DNA of 27,987 nucleotides from an uncultured Blautia sp. (lineage in GTDB: Bacteria; Bacillota; Clostridia; Lachnospirales; Lachnospiraceae), in NCBI GenBank assembly GCA_900541345.1, contig UQJE01000027.1, positions 1-27,987 of the forward strand. Reading direction: 5' to 3'. The notes below the pieces were generated by a model. It saw only the letters and a program-made list of their open reading frames with translations. It did no database searches and had not been told where the DNA came from. Below are positions 1 through 7,810 of the stretch, piece by piece (the first letter of the stretch is position 1; the number at the start of each line of letters is the position of its first letter). The translations under genes were made by a program, and so were the position numbers.

Positions 1-71
<71 letters not shown>

Positions 72-99
72 ATTTTTCTCTGGATTGTTGCATCAGAGA

Positions 100-170
100 A
101 GCGGGTGATGGGAATCGAACCCACGTATCTAGCTTGGAAGGCTAGTGTTCTACCATTGAACTACACCCGC
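100..170 (-). tRNA. tRNA-Gly (UCC anticodon)
   Basis: The minus strand shows a complete cloverleaf: acceptor GCGGGTG pairing with CACCCGC, anticodon stem CTAGC/GCTAG around loop CTTCCAA (anticodon TCC), and T loop TTCGATT. The discriminator would be T at position 100 and no CCA follows. It lies about 28 bases upstream of tRNA-Arg and downstream of tRNA-Pro, and is probably processed from one transcript. Confidence 0.96.
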
Positions 171-200
171 ATTTCGCTGAAACGGTAAATGTTACAGCAG

Positions 201-275
201 TCGGGGTGACAGGATTCGAACCTGCGGCCTCCTGGTCCCAAACCAGGCGCTCTAGCCAAACTGAGCCACACCCCG
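201..275 (-). tRNA. tRNA-Pro (UGG anticodon)
   Basis: The minus strand shows acceptor CGGGGTG/CACCCCG, anticodon stem CCTGG/CCAGG around loop TTTGGGA (anticodon TGG), and T loop TTCGAAT. The discriminator is A and CCA is not encoded. It is the first gene of the three-tRNA cluster, with a leader of roughly 70 bases after the promoter at 351-379. Confidence 0.96.
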
Positions 276-350
276 CTGAAGTCATTTGATGTGATGTATT
301 AAGTTGTTTGTTTTGTTTTCGTCTTGGCTTTCCCGCCTGACGCAAGACAT

Positions 351-379
351 ATTATATTATAGGGTTCTACAAATGTCAA
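351..379 (-). promoter_or_regulatory. SigA promoter of the tRNA Pro-Gly-Arg cluster
   Basis: On the minus strand TTGACA (379-374) and TATAAT (356-351) are both perfect consensus hexamers separated by exactly 17 bases. Immediately upstream of the -35 box lies a dense A/T tract (about 382-412: T7, A7, T6), which resembles the UP element of stable-RNA promoters. Confidence 0.85.
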
Positions 380-447
380 CACTTTTTTTGAATTTTTTTA
401 AAAAAATTTTTTCGAGGGTTTTCAGGTAGCGAAAAACCCAGTATTTA

Positions 448-456
448 TGCTATAAT
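448..456 (+). promoter_or_regulatory. Extended -10 promoter of the sigma-like gene
   Basis: TGC directly precedes a perfect TATAAT at 451-456, giving an extended -10 element 39 bases before the start codon at 495. No good -35 hexamer is present at the right distance (428-433 is AGCGAA), so recognition would rest on the extended -10. Confidence 0.6.
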
Positions 457-494
457 ACGGTCATATCAGACAGTAGAAAAAAGGGAGAATTTTA

Positions 495-1247
495 ATGGAC
501 GTATTAGAATTTCAAAAAAAATTAGAAGGAATTTGTGTTCTTGCAGAGCGAAATAATAAAAAGCTTACAACAGAACAGGTGAGAGAATATTTTGAAGCTT
601 CCGAACTGGAAAAGGAACAGCTTCTTAAAATATTACAGTATTTAAAAGTAAAAGGAATTTCTATAGAAGGGCTTCCGGAAAAAACGGAGGATACAGAGCC
701 TGAAATAGAGGAAGAAGTACATGAGCCTCTTACAAAAGAGGAAGAGGAATATCTTAATGAGTATCTGGAAGGACTGACGAAGACAGAGAAAGAGATGCCG
801 GAGCCTTCGGAACTTTTCAGGAAACTGGCAGAGGGAGATGCGCTGGCACAGATGCAGCTTGCCCAGTATTATCTTCCTCATGCGGCACGTATGGCGGCTA
901 AAATGAACAGCAGGGACATTTTTCTCGCAGATCTAATCCAGGAGGCGAATGTAGGGCTTTTAACCGCTCTTGAGGAAGAGGAACCTGCGCATAAGGACGA
1001 AACATGGCTTCTTGGAAGAATTCGTTTCAGTATCCGCCAGGCAGTAGAAGAGCAGTCACAGCAGAAGTTCCGCGACGACTATCTTGTGTCAAAGGTGGAA
1101 AAACTGGAATCAGCAGTAAAAGAGCTTACAGAAGATGAGGAAGATGGAAGCCTGAAATTCAGCATAGACGAACTGGCAGTAATTCTTGATATGGATGCAG
1201 AAGAAATCCGCGATGTTCTGCGCCTTACAGGAGACGATAAAGACTGA
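495..1247 (+). CDS. Sigma-70-like protein lacking region 4
   Basis: This 250-residue acidic protein resembles the first two thirds of a primary sigma factor. Residues about 12-58 look like region 1.1 (KKLTTEQVREYF, ILQYLKVKGI). A Glu-rich linker follows to about 90. Residues 107-160 match region 2.1-2.2, including DLIQEANVGLL at 146-156, the core-polymerase-binding stretch. FSIRQAVEEQ at 178-187 corresponds to the WWIRQAI part of region 2.4, but the aromatic promoter-melting residues are mostly lost. Residues 198-246 resemble region 3 (FSIDELAVILDMDAEEIRDVL). There is no region 4, so no -35 recognition domain. The start has AGGGAGAATTTT before ATG. It is followed 45 bases later by an acetyltransferase gene, probably in one transcript. 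Whether it acts as a sigma factor, an anti-sigma-like decoy or a core-binding regulator cannot be told from the sequence. Confidence 0.75.
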   Translation: MDVLEFQKKLEGICVLAERNNKKLTTEQVREYFEASELEKEQLLKILQYLKVKGISIEGLPEKTEDTEPEIEEEVHEPLTKEEEEYLNEYLEGLTKTEKEMPEPSELFRKLAEGDALAQMQLAQYYLPHAARMAAKMNSRDIFLADLIQEANVGLLTALEEEEPAHKDETWLLGRIRFSIRQAVEEQSQQKFRDDYLVSKVEKLESAVKELTEDEEDGSLKFSIDELAVILDMDAEEIRDVLRLTGDDKD

Positions 1248-1292
1248 GAACGGACAATTTTACAAATTTTATTATACGAGGAGAAAGTACGC

Positions 1293-1922
1293 ATGAATAT
1301 GAGAGAAAAGCTCCACACAGGGGAGATTTATGTCCCAATGGACGAATCCATTATGAGGGAGCAGCTTAAAAAACTTGACAGACTTTATGATTTTAATGCT
1401 ACCCGTCCTACAGAACTGGGCAAAAGAGAGGAAATGCTGAAAGAAATGTTTGCAGAAATTGGGGAAGGATGTTATATTGAACCTCCTCTTCATTCTAATT
1501 TCGGAGGGGCTCATGTACATTTTGGAAAATATGTATATGCCAATTTTAATCTGACAATGGTAGACGACACCCATATTTATGTTGGAGACTATACGATGCT
1601 TGGCCCCAATGTGACAATTGCAAGCGCCGGACACCCGATTTTACCGGAACTTAGGGAAAAAGGATACCAGTACAATATGCCGGTGCACATCGGAAAAAAC
1701 TGCTGGATAGGAGCGGGGGCTGTGATTCTTCCGGGAGTTACCATAGGAGATAATACAGTAATTGGTGCCGGAAGTATTGTAACAAAAGATATTCCGGAAA
1801 ATGTGGTTGCTGTTGGAAATCCATGCAGGGTTCTTCGTGAAATAGGAGAGAAGGACAGGGAGTATTACTTTAAAAACAGAAAGATAGATTGGGAAACCAT
1901 TGAGAAATACACCGCTTTGTAA
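1293..1922 (+). CDS. Sugar O-acetyltransferase (maltose/galactoside acetyltransferase family)
   Basis: This 209-residue left-handed beta-helix enzyme transfers acetyl from acetyl-CoA to a sugar hydroxyl. The N-terminal Mac domain covers residues 1-55 (REKLHTGEIYVP, LYDFNATRP). Hexapeptide repeats follow from about 60 to 185, with the family pattern HSNFGGAHVHFGKYVYANFN, the catalytic His in SAGHP, and the late repeats IGKNCWIGAGAVILPGVTIG and AVGNPCRVLREI. Length and motif order are those of LacA/Maa proteins. The natural acceptor is unknown in most members; a detoxifying or cell-envelope role is possible. The ATG has a good AGGAGA site. It lies 45 bases after the sigma-like gene. Confidence 0.93.
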   Translation: MNMREKLHTGEIYVPMDESIMREQLKKLDRLYDFNATRPTELGKREEMLKEMFAEIGEGCYIEPPLHSNFGGAHVHFGKYVYANFNLTMVDDTHIYVGDYTMLGPNVTIASAGHPILPELREKGYQYNMPVHIGKNCWIGAGAVILPGVTIGDNTVIGAGSIVTKDIPENVVAVGNPCRVLREIGEKDREYYFKNRKIDWETIEKYTAL

Positions 1923-1950
1923 GGCGGTGTATTGTCTGCATAAAGAAAGA

Positions 1951-1972
1951 GGCAGATGCATCCGCATCTGCC
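1951..1972 (-). terminator. Hairpin terminator for the ABC exporter operon
   Basis: GGCAGATGC and GCATCTGCC form a perfect 9-bp stem with a 4-base loop. Read on the minus strand it is followed by TCTTTCTTT, 24 bases after the stop of the ABC gene. A second short hairpin (ACACCGC/GCGGTGT, about 1910-1930) spans the acetyltransferase stop and may serve the plus strand, but has no U-run. Confidence 0.6.
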
Positions 1973-1995
1973 TGAAGTGCGTTATCGAGCTTCTT

Positions 1996-3873
1996 TTACC
2001 CATTATAAAGCTGATAATATTTTCCCTTCTGCGCAATAAGTTCGTCGTGTGAGCCGCGCTCAATAATACGTCCCTGTTCCAGAACCATAATACAGTCACT
2101 GTTTCTTACAGTAGAGAGACGGTGGGCGATTACAAACGTAGTTCTTCCCTCCATCAGCTTATCCATGCCGTCCTGTACCAGTTTTTCTGTTCTTGTATCA
2201 ATGGAGCTGGTTGCTTCATCAAGAATAAGAACAGGAGGGTCGGCTACGGCAGCTCTGGCAATAGAGAGGAGCTGGCGCTGTCCCTGGCTTAAATTGGAGC
2301 CGTTTCCGTGAAGCATGGTGTTGTATCCGTCCGGAAGGCGGCGGATAAAGCCGTCTGCATTTGCAAGCTTTGCTGCTGCAATGACTTCTTCGTCAGTTGC
2401 GTCCAGCTTTCCGTATCGGATATTTTCCATAACTGTAGCTGTAAAAAGGTTGGTATCCTGAAGGACAATGCCCATAGAGCGGCGCAAATCCGCTTTTTTG
2501 ATCTTATTTACATTGATGCCGTCATAGCGGATTTTTCCGTCCTGAATATCATAAAAACGATTCAGAAGGTTTGTAATGGTCGTTTTTCCTGCCCCTGTGG
2601 AACCGACAAAGGCAATTTTCTGCCCTGGTGTGGCATACATTTTTACGTCATGGAGAACAATTTTGTCAGGATTATATCCAAAGTCAACGCCGTCCAGAAC
2701 CATATCTCCTTTTAATTCAATGTAATCGGTTGTATTATCTGCCTTATGGTAATGTTTCCATGCCCAGCGTCCTGTACGTTTTTCGGATTCTTTAAGCATT
2801 CCGTTTTCTTCTTTTACATTTACAAGGGTAACATATCCATCGTCTGTTTCCGGTTTTTCATCCAGCAGATCAAAGATTCGTTTTGCTCCGGCAAGAGCCA
2901 TAACAATGCTGTTAAACTGCTGGCTTACCTGGTTGATCGGCATGTTAAAACTTTTGTTAAAGGTGAGAAAGCTTGCAAGTCCTCCAAGGGTAAATCCGCC
3001 AAAGCCGTTTATGGCAAGAATGCCGCCGAAAATGGCACAAAAGACGTAGCTTATATTTCCAAGCTGTGCTACCGTTGGCATCAGAATGTTTGCAAATTTG
3101 TTGGCGTTATCTGCACTTTCAAAGAGGGCGTCGTTTAACTCATTGAATTTTTCCAGACTTTCCTCCTCGTGGCAAAATACTTTTACTACCTTCTGGCCTT
3201 CCATCATTTCTTCAATGTATCCGTTTACTTTTCCGATATTTTGCTGCTGCTCCAGGAAGTATTTTCCGCTTTGTGCAGCCAGACGGCGGCTTACAGAAAG
3301 CATAACAAACACCATGATGAGAGTCAGTACAGTAAGAGGAATATTTAAAATAATCATACTGATGAGGACACTGACAATGGTAATGACGCTGGAAAGCATC
3401 TGAGGCATACTCTGACTGATCATCTGGCGGAGTGTATCAATATCATTTGTATAGATAGACATAATATCTCCGTGCGGATGTGTGTCAAAGTATTTGACCG
3501 GGAGAGTCTCCATACGGGCAAACATATCGTTTCGAAGATTCCGAAGAGTACCCTGACTTACATAAATCATAATTCGATTGTATGCATAAGTTGAACCTAC
3601 ACCAATAGCATAAAAACAGGCAACTTTTCCGATGGCGAGCGCGAGAGGAGTAAAATCCGGTGTTTCTGCCTTTAAAAGAGGAAGGATATACTGGTCGATG
3701 AGAGTTTTTGTAAACATAGTTCCCTGTACATTAGCGAGAACGCTTACAAAAATGAAAATCACAACAGCTGCAATATGAAATTTATACTGTTTCATTACAT
3801 AATTAAGAAGGCGTCCAAGCATTTTTCCGGGATTTTCTACTTTTGTTCCGTGTGTATGCTGTTTTCTGCTCAT
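1996..3873 (-). CDS. Heterodimeric ABC exporter, subunit with the canonical ATPase residues
   Basis: This 625-residue half-transporter has six membrane segments in residues 30-320 and a C-terminal nucleotide-binding domain. Walker A is GSTGAGKTT near residue 424. The signature is LSQGQ (near 527), a departure from LSGGQ. Walker B ends LILDEATSS with the catalytic Glu, and the switch His is present in IAHRLST. An insert of about 45 residues (about 340-385) separates the domains, as in LmrD/EfrB-type subunits. It starts in an ATGA overlap with the preceding ABC gene, so the two are translationally coupled and should form a heterodimer. The family exports drugs, peptides or lipids; the substrate cannot be read from the sequence. 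Confidence 0.93.
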   Translation of the reverse strand: MSRKQHTHGTKVENPGKMLGRLLNYVMKQYKFHIAAVVIFIFVSVLANVQGTMFTKTLIDQYILPLLKAETPDFTPLALAIGKVACFYAIGVGSTYAYNRIMIYVSQGTLRNLRNDMFARMETLPVKYFDTHPHGDIMSIYTNDIDTLRQMISQSMPQMLSSVITIVSVLISMIILNIPLTVLTLIMVFVMLSVSRRLAAQSGKYFLEQQQNIGKVNGYIEEMMEGQKVVKVFCHEEESLEKFNELNDALFESADNANKFANILMPTVAQLGNISYVFCAIFGGILAINGFGGFTLGGLASFLTFNKSFNMPINQVSQQFNSIVMALAGAKRIFDLLDEKPETDDGYVTLVNVKEENGMLKESEKRTGRWAWKHYHKADNTTDYIELKGDMVLDGVDFGYNPDKIVLHDVKMYATPGQKIAFVGSTGAGKTTITNLLNRFYDIQDGKIRYDGINVNKIKKADLRRSMGIVLQDTNLFTATVMENIRYGKLDATDEEVIAAAKLANADGFIRRLPDGYNTMLHGNGSNLSQGQRQLLSIARAAVADPPVLILDEATSSIDTRTEKLVQDGMDKLMEGRTTFVIAHRLSTVRNSDCIMVLEQGRIIERGSHDELIAQKGKYYQLYNG

Positions 3874-5627
3874 GCGTTTGCACCTCCTTTATTTTCATCA
3901 AAATCTCCTCCGCCTTTTGTCTGAGAATGGTAAACATCCTGATAAATAGCATTTGTGGAGAGAAGTTCTTCATGTGTGCCAAAGCCATTGATTGTTCCGT
4001 TATCCATTACAATAATACGGTCTGCATTCTGGATGCTGGAGATTCTCTGGGCAATAATCAGCTTTGTAGTATTAGGAATTTCCTCTGCAAAAGCTTTTCG
4101 AATCCGTCCGTCAGTGGCAGTATCTACTGCGCTTGTGGAGTCATCGAGAATGAGGATTTTCGGCTTTTTCAAAAGGGCACGAGCAATACAGAGTCGTTGT
4201 TTTTGTCCGCCTGATACGTTTGTACCGCCCTGTTCAATATAAGTTTCATATTTGCGGGGCATATTCTGGATAAAATCATCAGCGCATGCAAGCTCACAGG
4301 CATGGCGGCATTCTTCTTCTGTAGCATTTTTATTTCCCCAGCGGAGATTTTCCAGAATCGTTCCTAAAAAAAGAACATTTTTCTGAAGGACTACAGCAAC
4401 CTGATTTCGAAGTGATTCCATGTGATAATCGCGCACATCAATTCCGCCTACTTTAACAGAGCCATCTGTTACGTCGTAAAGACGGCTGATAAGATTAACA
4501 AGACTGGATTTCGCGCTTCCTGTTCCTCCTATGATACCGATTGTTTCGCCGGAAGAAATCGCAAGGTTAATGTCTTTTAATACCGGTTCTGTGCTGCCTT
4601 TTTTGTAGCTGAAATCTACATGGTCAAAAACAATGCTTCCGTCAGGAACTTCTGTAACAGGGCTTTCCGGATCTGCAAGGTTCGGCTTTTCATTGATGAC
4701 TTCAGCTACACGCCTTGCACTTGCAATACTCATAGTCACCATAACGAAAACCATAGACAGCATCATAAGGCTCATAAGAATATTCATACAATATGTCAGA
4801 AGGCTCATAAGCTCTCCTGTTGTAAGATTTCCGCTCACGATCATTTTTGCACCCAGCCAGCTGAGACCAAGAATACAGGCATATACAGTAAACTGCATAA
4901 GAGGCATATTCATAACGACGAGTTTTTCAGCTTTTACAAAAAGCTCATAAACACGGTTGCAGGCTTTCTGGAATTTGGATGTTTCATAATTTTCTCTTAC
5001 ATAAGCTTTTACTACACGGACGGCACTTATGTTTTCCTGGATTCCGGCATTTAAATCGTCGTATTTCTGAAATACCTCCTGGAAGCATTTACTTGCTTTT
5101 CGAAGAATCATAAAAAGGAAAAATCCAAGGAAAATAACAGCAATTAGATATATACTGGCAAGCTTTGCATTAATTAGAAATGCCATAGTCATGGCGCAGA
5201 TAAGGCTGGCCGGAGCGCGGGTGCACATACGAAGAATCATTTGGTAAGCATTCTGCAGGTTTGTAACATCAGTTGTAAGACGGGTGATCAGACCGGCAGT
5301 GCTGTACTTGTCAATATTGGAAAAAGAGTAGGTCTGAATGTTAGTATACATGGCTTTTCGCAAATTCCGGGCAAAACCTGTGGAAGCTTTTGCACCGTAT
5401 TTTCCGCCCATGACTCCGGTGTAAAGTCCCATCAGAGCAAGTATACCCATAAGTGCTCCCATGCGGTAAATATGTCCAATGTCCGCTGTTTCTACACCCT
5501 TGTCAATAATAGAAGCCATGACAAGAGGAATGAGTGTCTCAAAAAGGACCTCGAGAATCATGAAGAAAGGGGTCAGGAAAGATGCTTTCTTAAATTCCCT
5601 GACCTGGGCAAGAAGTGTTTTAAGCAT
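3870..5627 (-). CDS. Heterodimeric ABC exporter, subunit with the degenerate ATP site
   Basis: This is a half-transporter with a six-helix membrane domain and an ATPase domain. I chose the ATG at 5627 (585 residues, starting MLKTLLAQ) because AAGGAG lies six bases before it; the upstream ATG at 5651 has no ribosome binding site. Walker A is GGTGSAKSS with Ala for the usual Gly. The signature is the good VSGGQ. Walker B reads LILDDSTS, with Asp in place of the catalytic Glu, and the switch residue is Gln (IAQRISS) instead of His. Together with LSQGQ in the partner this builds one non-hydrolysing and one active site, the known arrangement in TM287/288-like exporters. It follows the MarR gene by 32 bases. 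Confidence 0.93.
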   Translation of the reverse strand: MLKTLLAQVREFKKASFLTPFFMILEVLFETLIPLVMASIIDKGVETADIGHIYRMGALMGILALMGLYTGVMGGKYGAKASTGFARNLRKAMYTNIQTYSFSNIDKYSTAGLITRLTTDVTNLQNAYQMILRMCTRAPASLICAMTMAFLINAKLASIYLIAVIFLGFFLFMILRKASKCFQEVFQKYDDLNAGIQENISAVRVVKAYVRENYETSKFQKACNRVYELFVKAEKLVVMNMPLMQFTVYACILGLSWLGAKMIVSGNLTTGELMSLLTYCMNILMSLMMLSMVFVMVTMSIASARRVAEVINEKPNLADPESPVTEVPDGSIVFDHVDFSYKKGSTEPVLKDINLAISSGETIGIIGGTGSAKSSLVNLISRLYDVTDGSVKVGGIDVRDYHMESLRNQVAVVLQKNVLFLGTILENLRWGNKNATEEECRHACELACADDFIQNMPRKYETYIEQGGTNVSGGQKQRLCIARALLKKPKILILDDSTSAVDTATDGRIRKAFAEEIPNTTKLIIAQRISSIQNADRIIVMDNGTINGFGTHEELLSTNAIYQDVYHSQTKGGGDFDENKGGANA

Positions 5628-5659
5628 AAAATTCTCCTTTCTGTTATTCATTGATGTGT

Positions 5660-6130
5660 TTAAGGTTCATTTTTTAAAAACGAAACTGCGCCGGTTTCTG
5701 CGTTGGTTCGTATTTGGGAAAGAACACGGCAGAAGGATTCCAGATCTTCAGGAGAAATGCCGGCAATCAGCATTTTTTCCATTTCTCCGAAGTAAGCAAT
5801 GGTAGCTTTTTGAAGGGCAGCTGCCTTTTCTGTAAGAATGAGACGTTTGAGCCGTCTGTCGTCAGGCACGGTCTCACGTATCAAATAGCCTTTTTTTTCC
5901 ATAAGCTTTAGAATGCCGGTGGCAGTAGAGCGGGCAATACAGAAATGGGCTTCAATGTCCTTCTGGAAAATATTTTCTCCGGTATGTTCGTACAGATAGC
6001 CGATAATCCAGCCCTGCATCTGTGTGAGATCGGAGTCTTTTCCAAGCTTTGATTTTAATGACAGGACCAGTTTTCCAATGGTGTGGTCCAGTGTGTGGAT
6101 TTCATATCCAATATGTGGTGTTGGTTTCAT
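5660..6130 (-). CDS. MarR family transcriptional regulator
   Basis: This 156-residue winged-helix protein has the MarR core: a dimerisation helix at the N terminus, a recognition segment FQKDIEAHFCIARSTATGIL near residues 75-94, and the wing with the family-typical DDRR in VPDDRRLKRLILTEKA. It is the first gene of the operon with the two ABC subunits and is likely their ligand-responsive autorepressor. ATG at 6130 has GTGAGG five bases upstream. Its promoter and a candidate operator lie directly before it. Confidence 0.93.
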   Translation of the reverse strand: MKPTPHIGYEIHTLDHTIGKLVLSLKSKLGKDSDLTQMQGWIIGYLYEHTGENIFQKDIEAHFCIARSTATGILKLMEKKGYLIRETVPDDRRLKRLILTEKAAALQKATIAYFGEMEKMLIAGISPEDLESFCRVLSQIRTNAETGAVSFLKNEP

Positions 6131-6145
6131 GGTGCCTCACTTTAA

Positions 6146-6168
6146 TTGTTAGGAAACAAACTGTTAGG
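6146..6168. promoter_or_regulatory. Candidate MarR operator in the leader
   Basis: TTGTT-AGGA-AACAA (6146-6159) is a perfect inverted repeat, and TGTTAGG occurs twice in direct orientation (6147-6153 and 6162-6168), 15 bases apart. The elements sit between the -10 box and the marR start codon, where a bound repressor would block transcription. Assignment to this MarR is inferred from position only. Confidence 0.5.
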
Positions 6169-6178
6169 TTGCGAAGCA

Positions 6179-6207
6179 ATTATAAAGCAGAGAAATTTAT
6201 ATGTCAA
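6179..6207 (-). promoter_or_regulatory. SigA promoter of the marR-ABC-ABC operon
   Basis: On the minus strand TTGACA (6207-6202) and TATAAT (6184-6179) are perfect consensus boxes with a 17-base spacer, about 49 bases before the marR start. Confidence 0.85.
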
Positions 6208-6235
6208 TTGTTTTTTTGACAGAAATGGAAAGTTG

Positions 6236-6268
6236 TTGACATTCTTATGCAGAAAGGGTATAGTACCC
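6236..6268 (+). promoter_or_regulatory. Promoter with palindrome over the -10 box, PLD-dtxR operon
   Basis: TTGACA (6236-6241), a 17-base spacer and TATAGT (6259-6264) form a strong promoter 38 bases before the phospholipase D-like gene. The -10 lies in the inverted repeat AGGGTA-TAG-TACCCT (6255-6269), well placed to be an operator. The DtxR-like protein two genes on is a candidate binder. Confidence 0.7.
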
Positions 6269-6301
6269 TAATAATCAAATAGTGGGAACAGGAGGAATAG
6301 A

Positions 6302-7750
6302 ATGAAGGCAGTCCGGATTTTTTTGAAAAGACACTGGAAGCTTTGTATTGTACTGGCAATCCTTCTTTATCTAATTATAGGAATGCTGGCACCTTTTGCA
6401 GTCCAGAAAAAGATTGGACCGGAAGAGAATCCTTTTCATAAGGAAGATTTTTATGCGTCCGGAAATGAAAAATGTGTGGATAGAGCGCATGTTGTGGAGG
6501 AAAATGCAGAGGCGTTGGATTTAAGACTTCGAATGATAAAAGAGGCAAAAGAGAGGGTGATTTTATCTACTTTTGATTTTCGAGAAGATAAAAGCACATG
6601 GGATCTGGCGGCGGCTCTTTATGAGGCAGCGGAAAGAGGAATTCATATCCAGATTATGGTAGATGGAATCAGTGGTTTGATCCGGATGGAAGGAAATGAG
6701 TTTTTCTATGCACTTTCCGGACATCCTAATATAGAAATTCGAATCTACAATTACCCGAACCCACTGAAGCCCTGGACGTTCCACGGACGTATGCATGATA
6801 AATATGTGATAAGCGATGATAAGACGCTTCTTTTAGGGGGAAGAAATACATTCCGGTACTTTCTGGGAGGGTATGATACGAAATCAAGAAGTTATGACAG
6901 AGAGGTTCTGATTTATAATACGGATTATAAAAACGGGGCTGAAAAAAGTGTGATTTCGCAGGTGGAAAAATACTTTCGCAGTGTGTGGGACGGACCTTAT
7001 ATGACGGTTTTCCATGATAAAGAAAGTCTTTACGAGAAAAAGAAGGTGAGGGAAAACGTTGAGAAGCTGGAGAAGAAGTGGGATAAGGTGCAGGAGAAAT
7101 ATCCGCAGGCTTACGAGGCGTATTCTTATGAGGAGCATACCGTTCCCATAAAAAAAGCTACTCTGATTTCCGGCGAAACGCACATTTATGGAAAAAAACC
7201 GTATGTGTGGGAAACATTGAAAAATCTTATGCAAAATGCCAGGGAGCGCGTTGTGCTTCATACTCCGTATGCGGTTCTGGATTCCCAGATGGAGACAGGG
7301 ATGAAAGCGATTGCAGAAAATGTGGATGATTTTAAAATGATAATTAATTCTGTGGAAAACGGAGACAATATTGTAGCCTCAAGTGATTATCGTATACATA
7401 AAAAAGACATCATTGATACTGGCGTAGAGCTGTATGAATTTGACGGTGGGGATTCCACTCATGGAAAATCCGTGCTTATAGATAATGATATGGCAATTAT
7501 CGGTTCGTATAATCTTGATATGAGAAGTACGTATATGGATACAGAGCTTATGCTGGCAGTTCACGGAGAGGAATTTTGTAAAGAACTGGAAGGACATATG
7601 AATGTTTTTCATGAGAAATGCAGAAAGGTTCTTGATAAGAAAAACTATGAAGTTCCCGAAGGAGTGACCGTGCAGGAAATTCCTTTTATAAAAGAAGTGA
7701 TTCTCAGAGTCCTGGGAGTAGCGCTGCAGCCGGTAAGGTATCTGGCGTAG
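6302..7750 (+). CDS. Membrane-anchored phospholipase D-like protein (cardiolipin synthase related)
   Basis: This 482-residue protein has one N-terminal membrane helix (about residues 13-31) and two PLD domains. The first HKD motif is His165-x-Lys167-x4-Asp172 followed by LLGGRN. The second is His387-x-Lys389-x4-Asp394 followed by AIIGSYNLDMRS. Both catalytic sets are complete, so a phosphatidyl transfer or phosphodiesterase activity is expected through a phospho-His intermediate. Typical cardiolipin synthases have two N-terminal helices; this one has a single anchor, so the catalytic part may face outside. The start is supported by AGGAGGAATAG before ATG. A DtxR-type regulator gene follows after 60 bases. 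Substrate is not certain. Confidence 0.88.
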   Translation: MKAVRIFLKRHWKLCIVLAILLYLIIGMLAPFAVQKKIGPEENPFHKEDFYASGNEKCVDRAHVVEENAEALDLRLRMIKEAKERVILSTFDFREDKSTWDLAAALYEAAERGIHIQIMVDGISGLIRMEGNEFFYALSGHPNIEIRIYNYPNPLKPWTFHGRMHDKYVISDDKTLLLGGRNTFRYFLGGYDTKSRSYDREVLIYNTDYKNGAEKSVISQVEKYFRSVWDGPYMTVFHDKESLYEKKKVRENVEKLEKKWDKVQEKYPQAYEAYSYEEHTVPIKKATLISGETHIYGKKPYVWETLKNLMQNARERVVLHTPYAVLDSQMETGMKAIAENVDDFKMIINSVENGDNIVASSDYRIHKKDIIDTGVELYEFDGGDSTHGKSVLIDNDMAIIGSYNLDMRSTYMDTELMLAVHGEEFCKELEGHMNVFHEKCRKVLDKKNYEVPEGVTVQEIPFIKEVILRVLGVALQPVRYLA

Positions 7751-7810
7751 AGAGTTGCGGAACAGCAGATTTTGTGTTACCATGAAAATACAATGATGGG
7801 AGGTATTTTT

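Noticed and set aside
393..412. T7-A7-T6 run as an intrinsic terminator or origin element
   Set aside because: There is no GC stem or DnaA box; its place directly upstream of a consensus -35 fits an UP element better.
7772..7810. N-terminal extension of the DtxR-like protein from TTG at 7772
   Set aside because: The ATG at 7811 has a GGGAGG site and gives the family's normal N terminus; the extra 13 residues have no family match.
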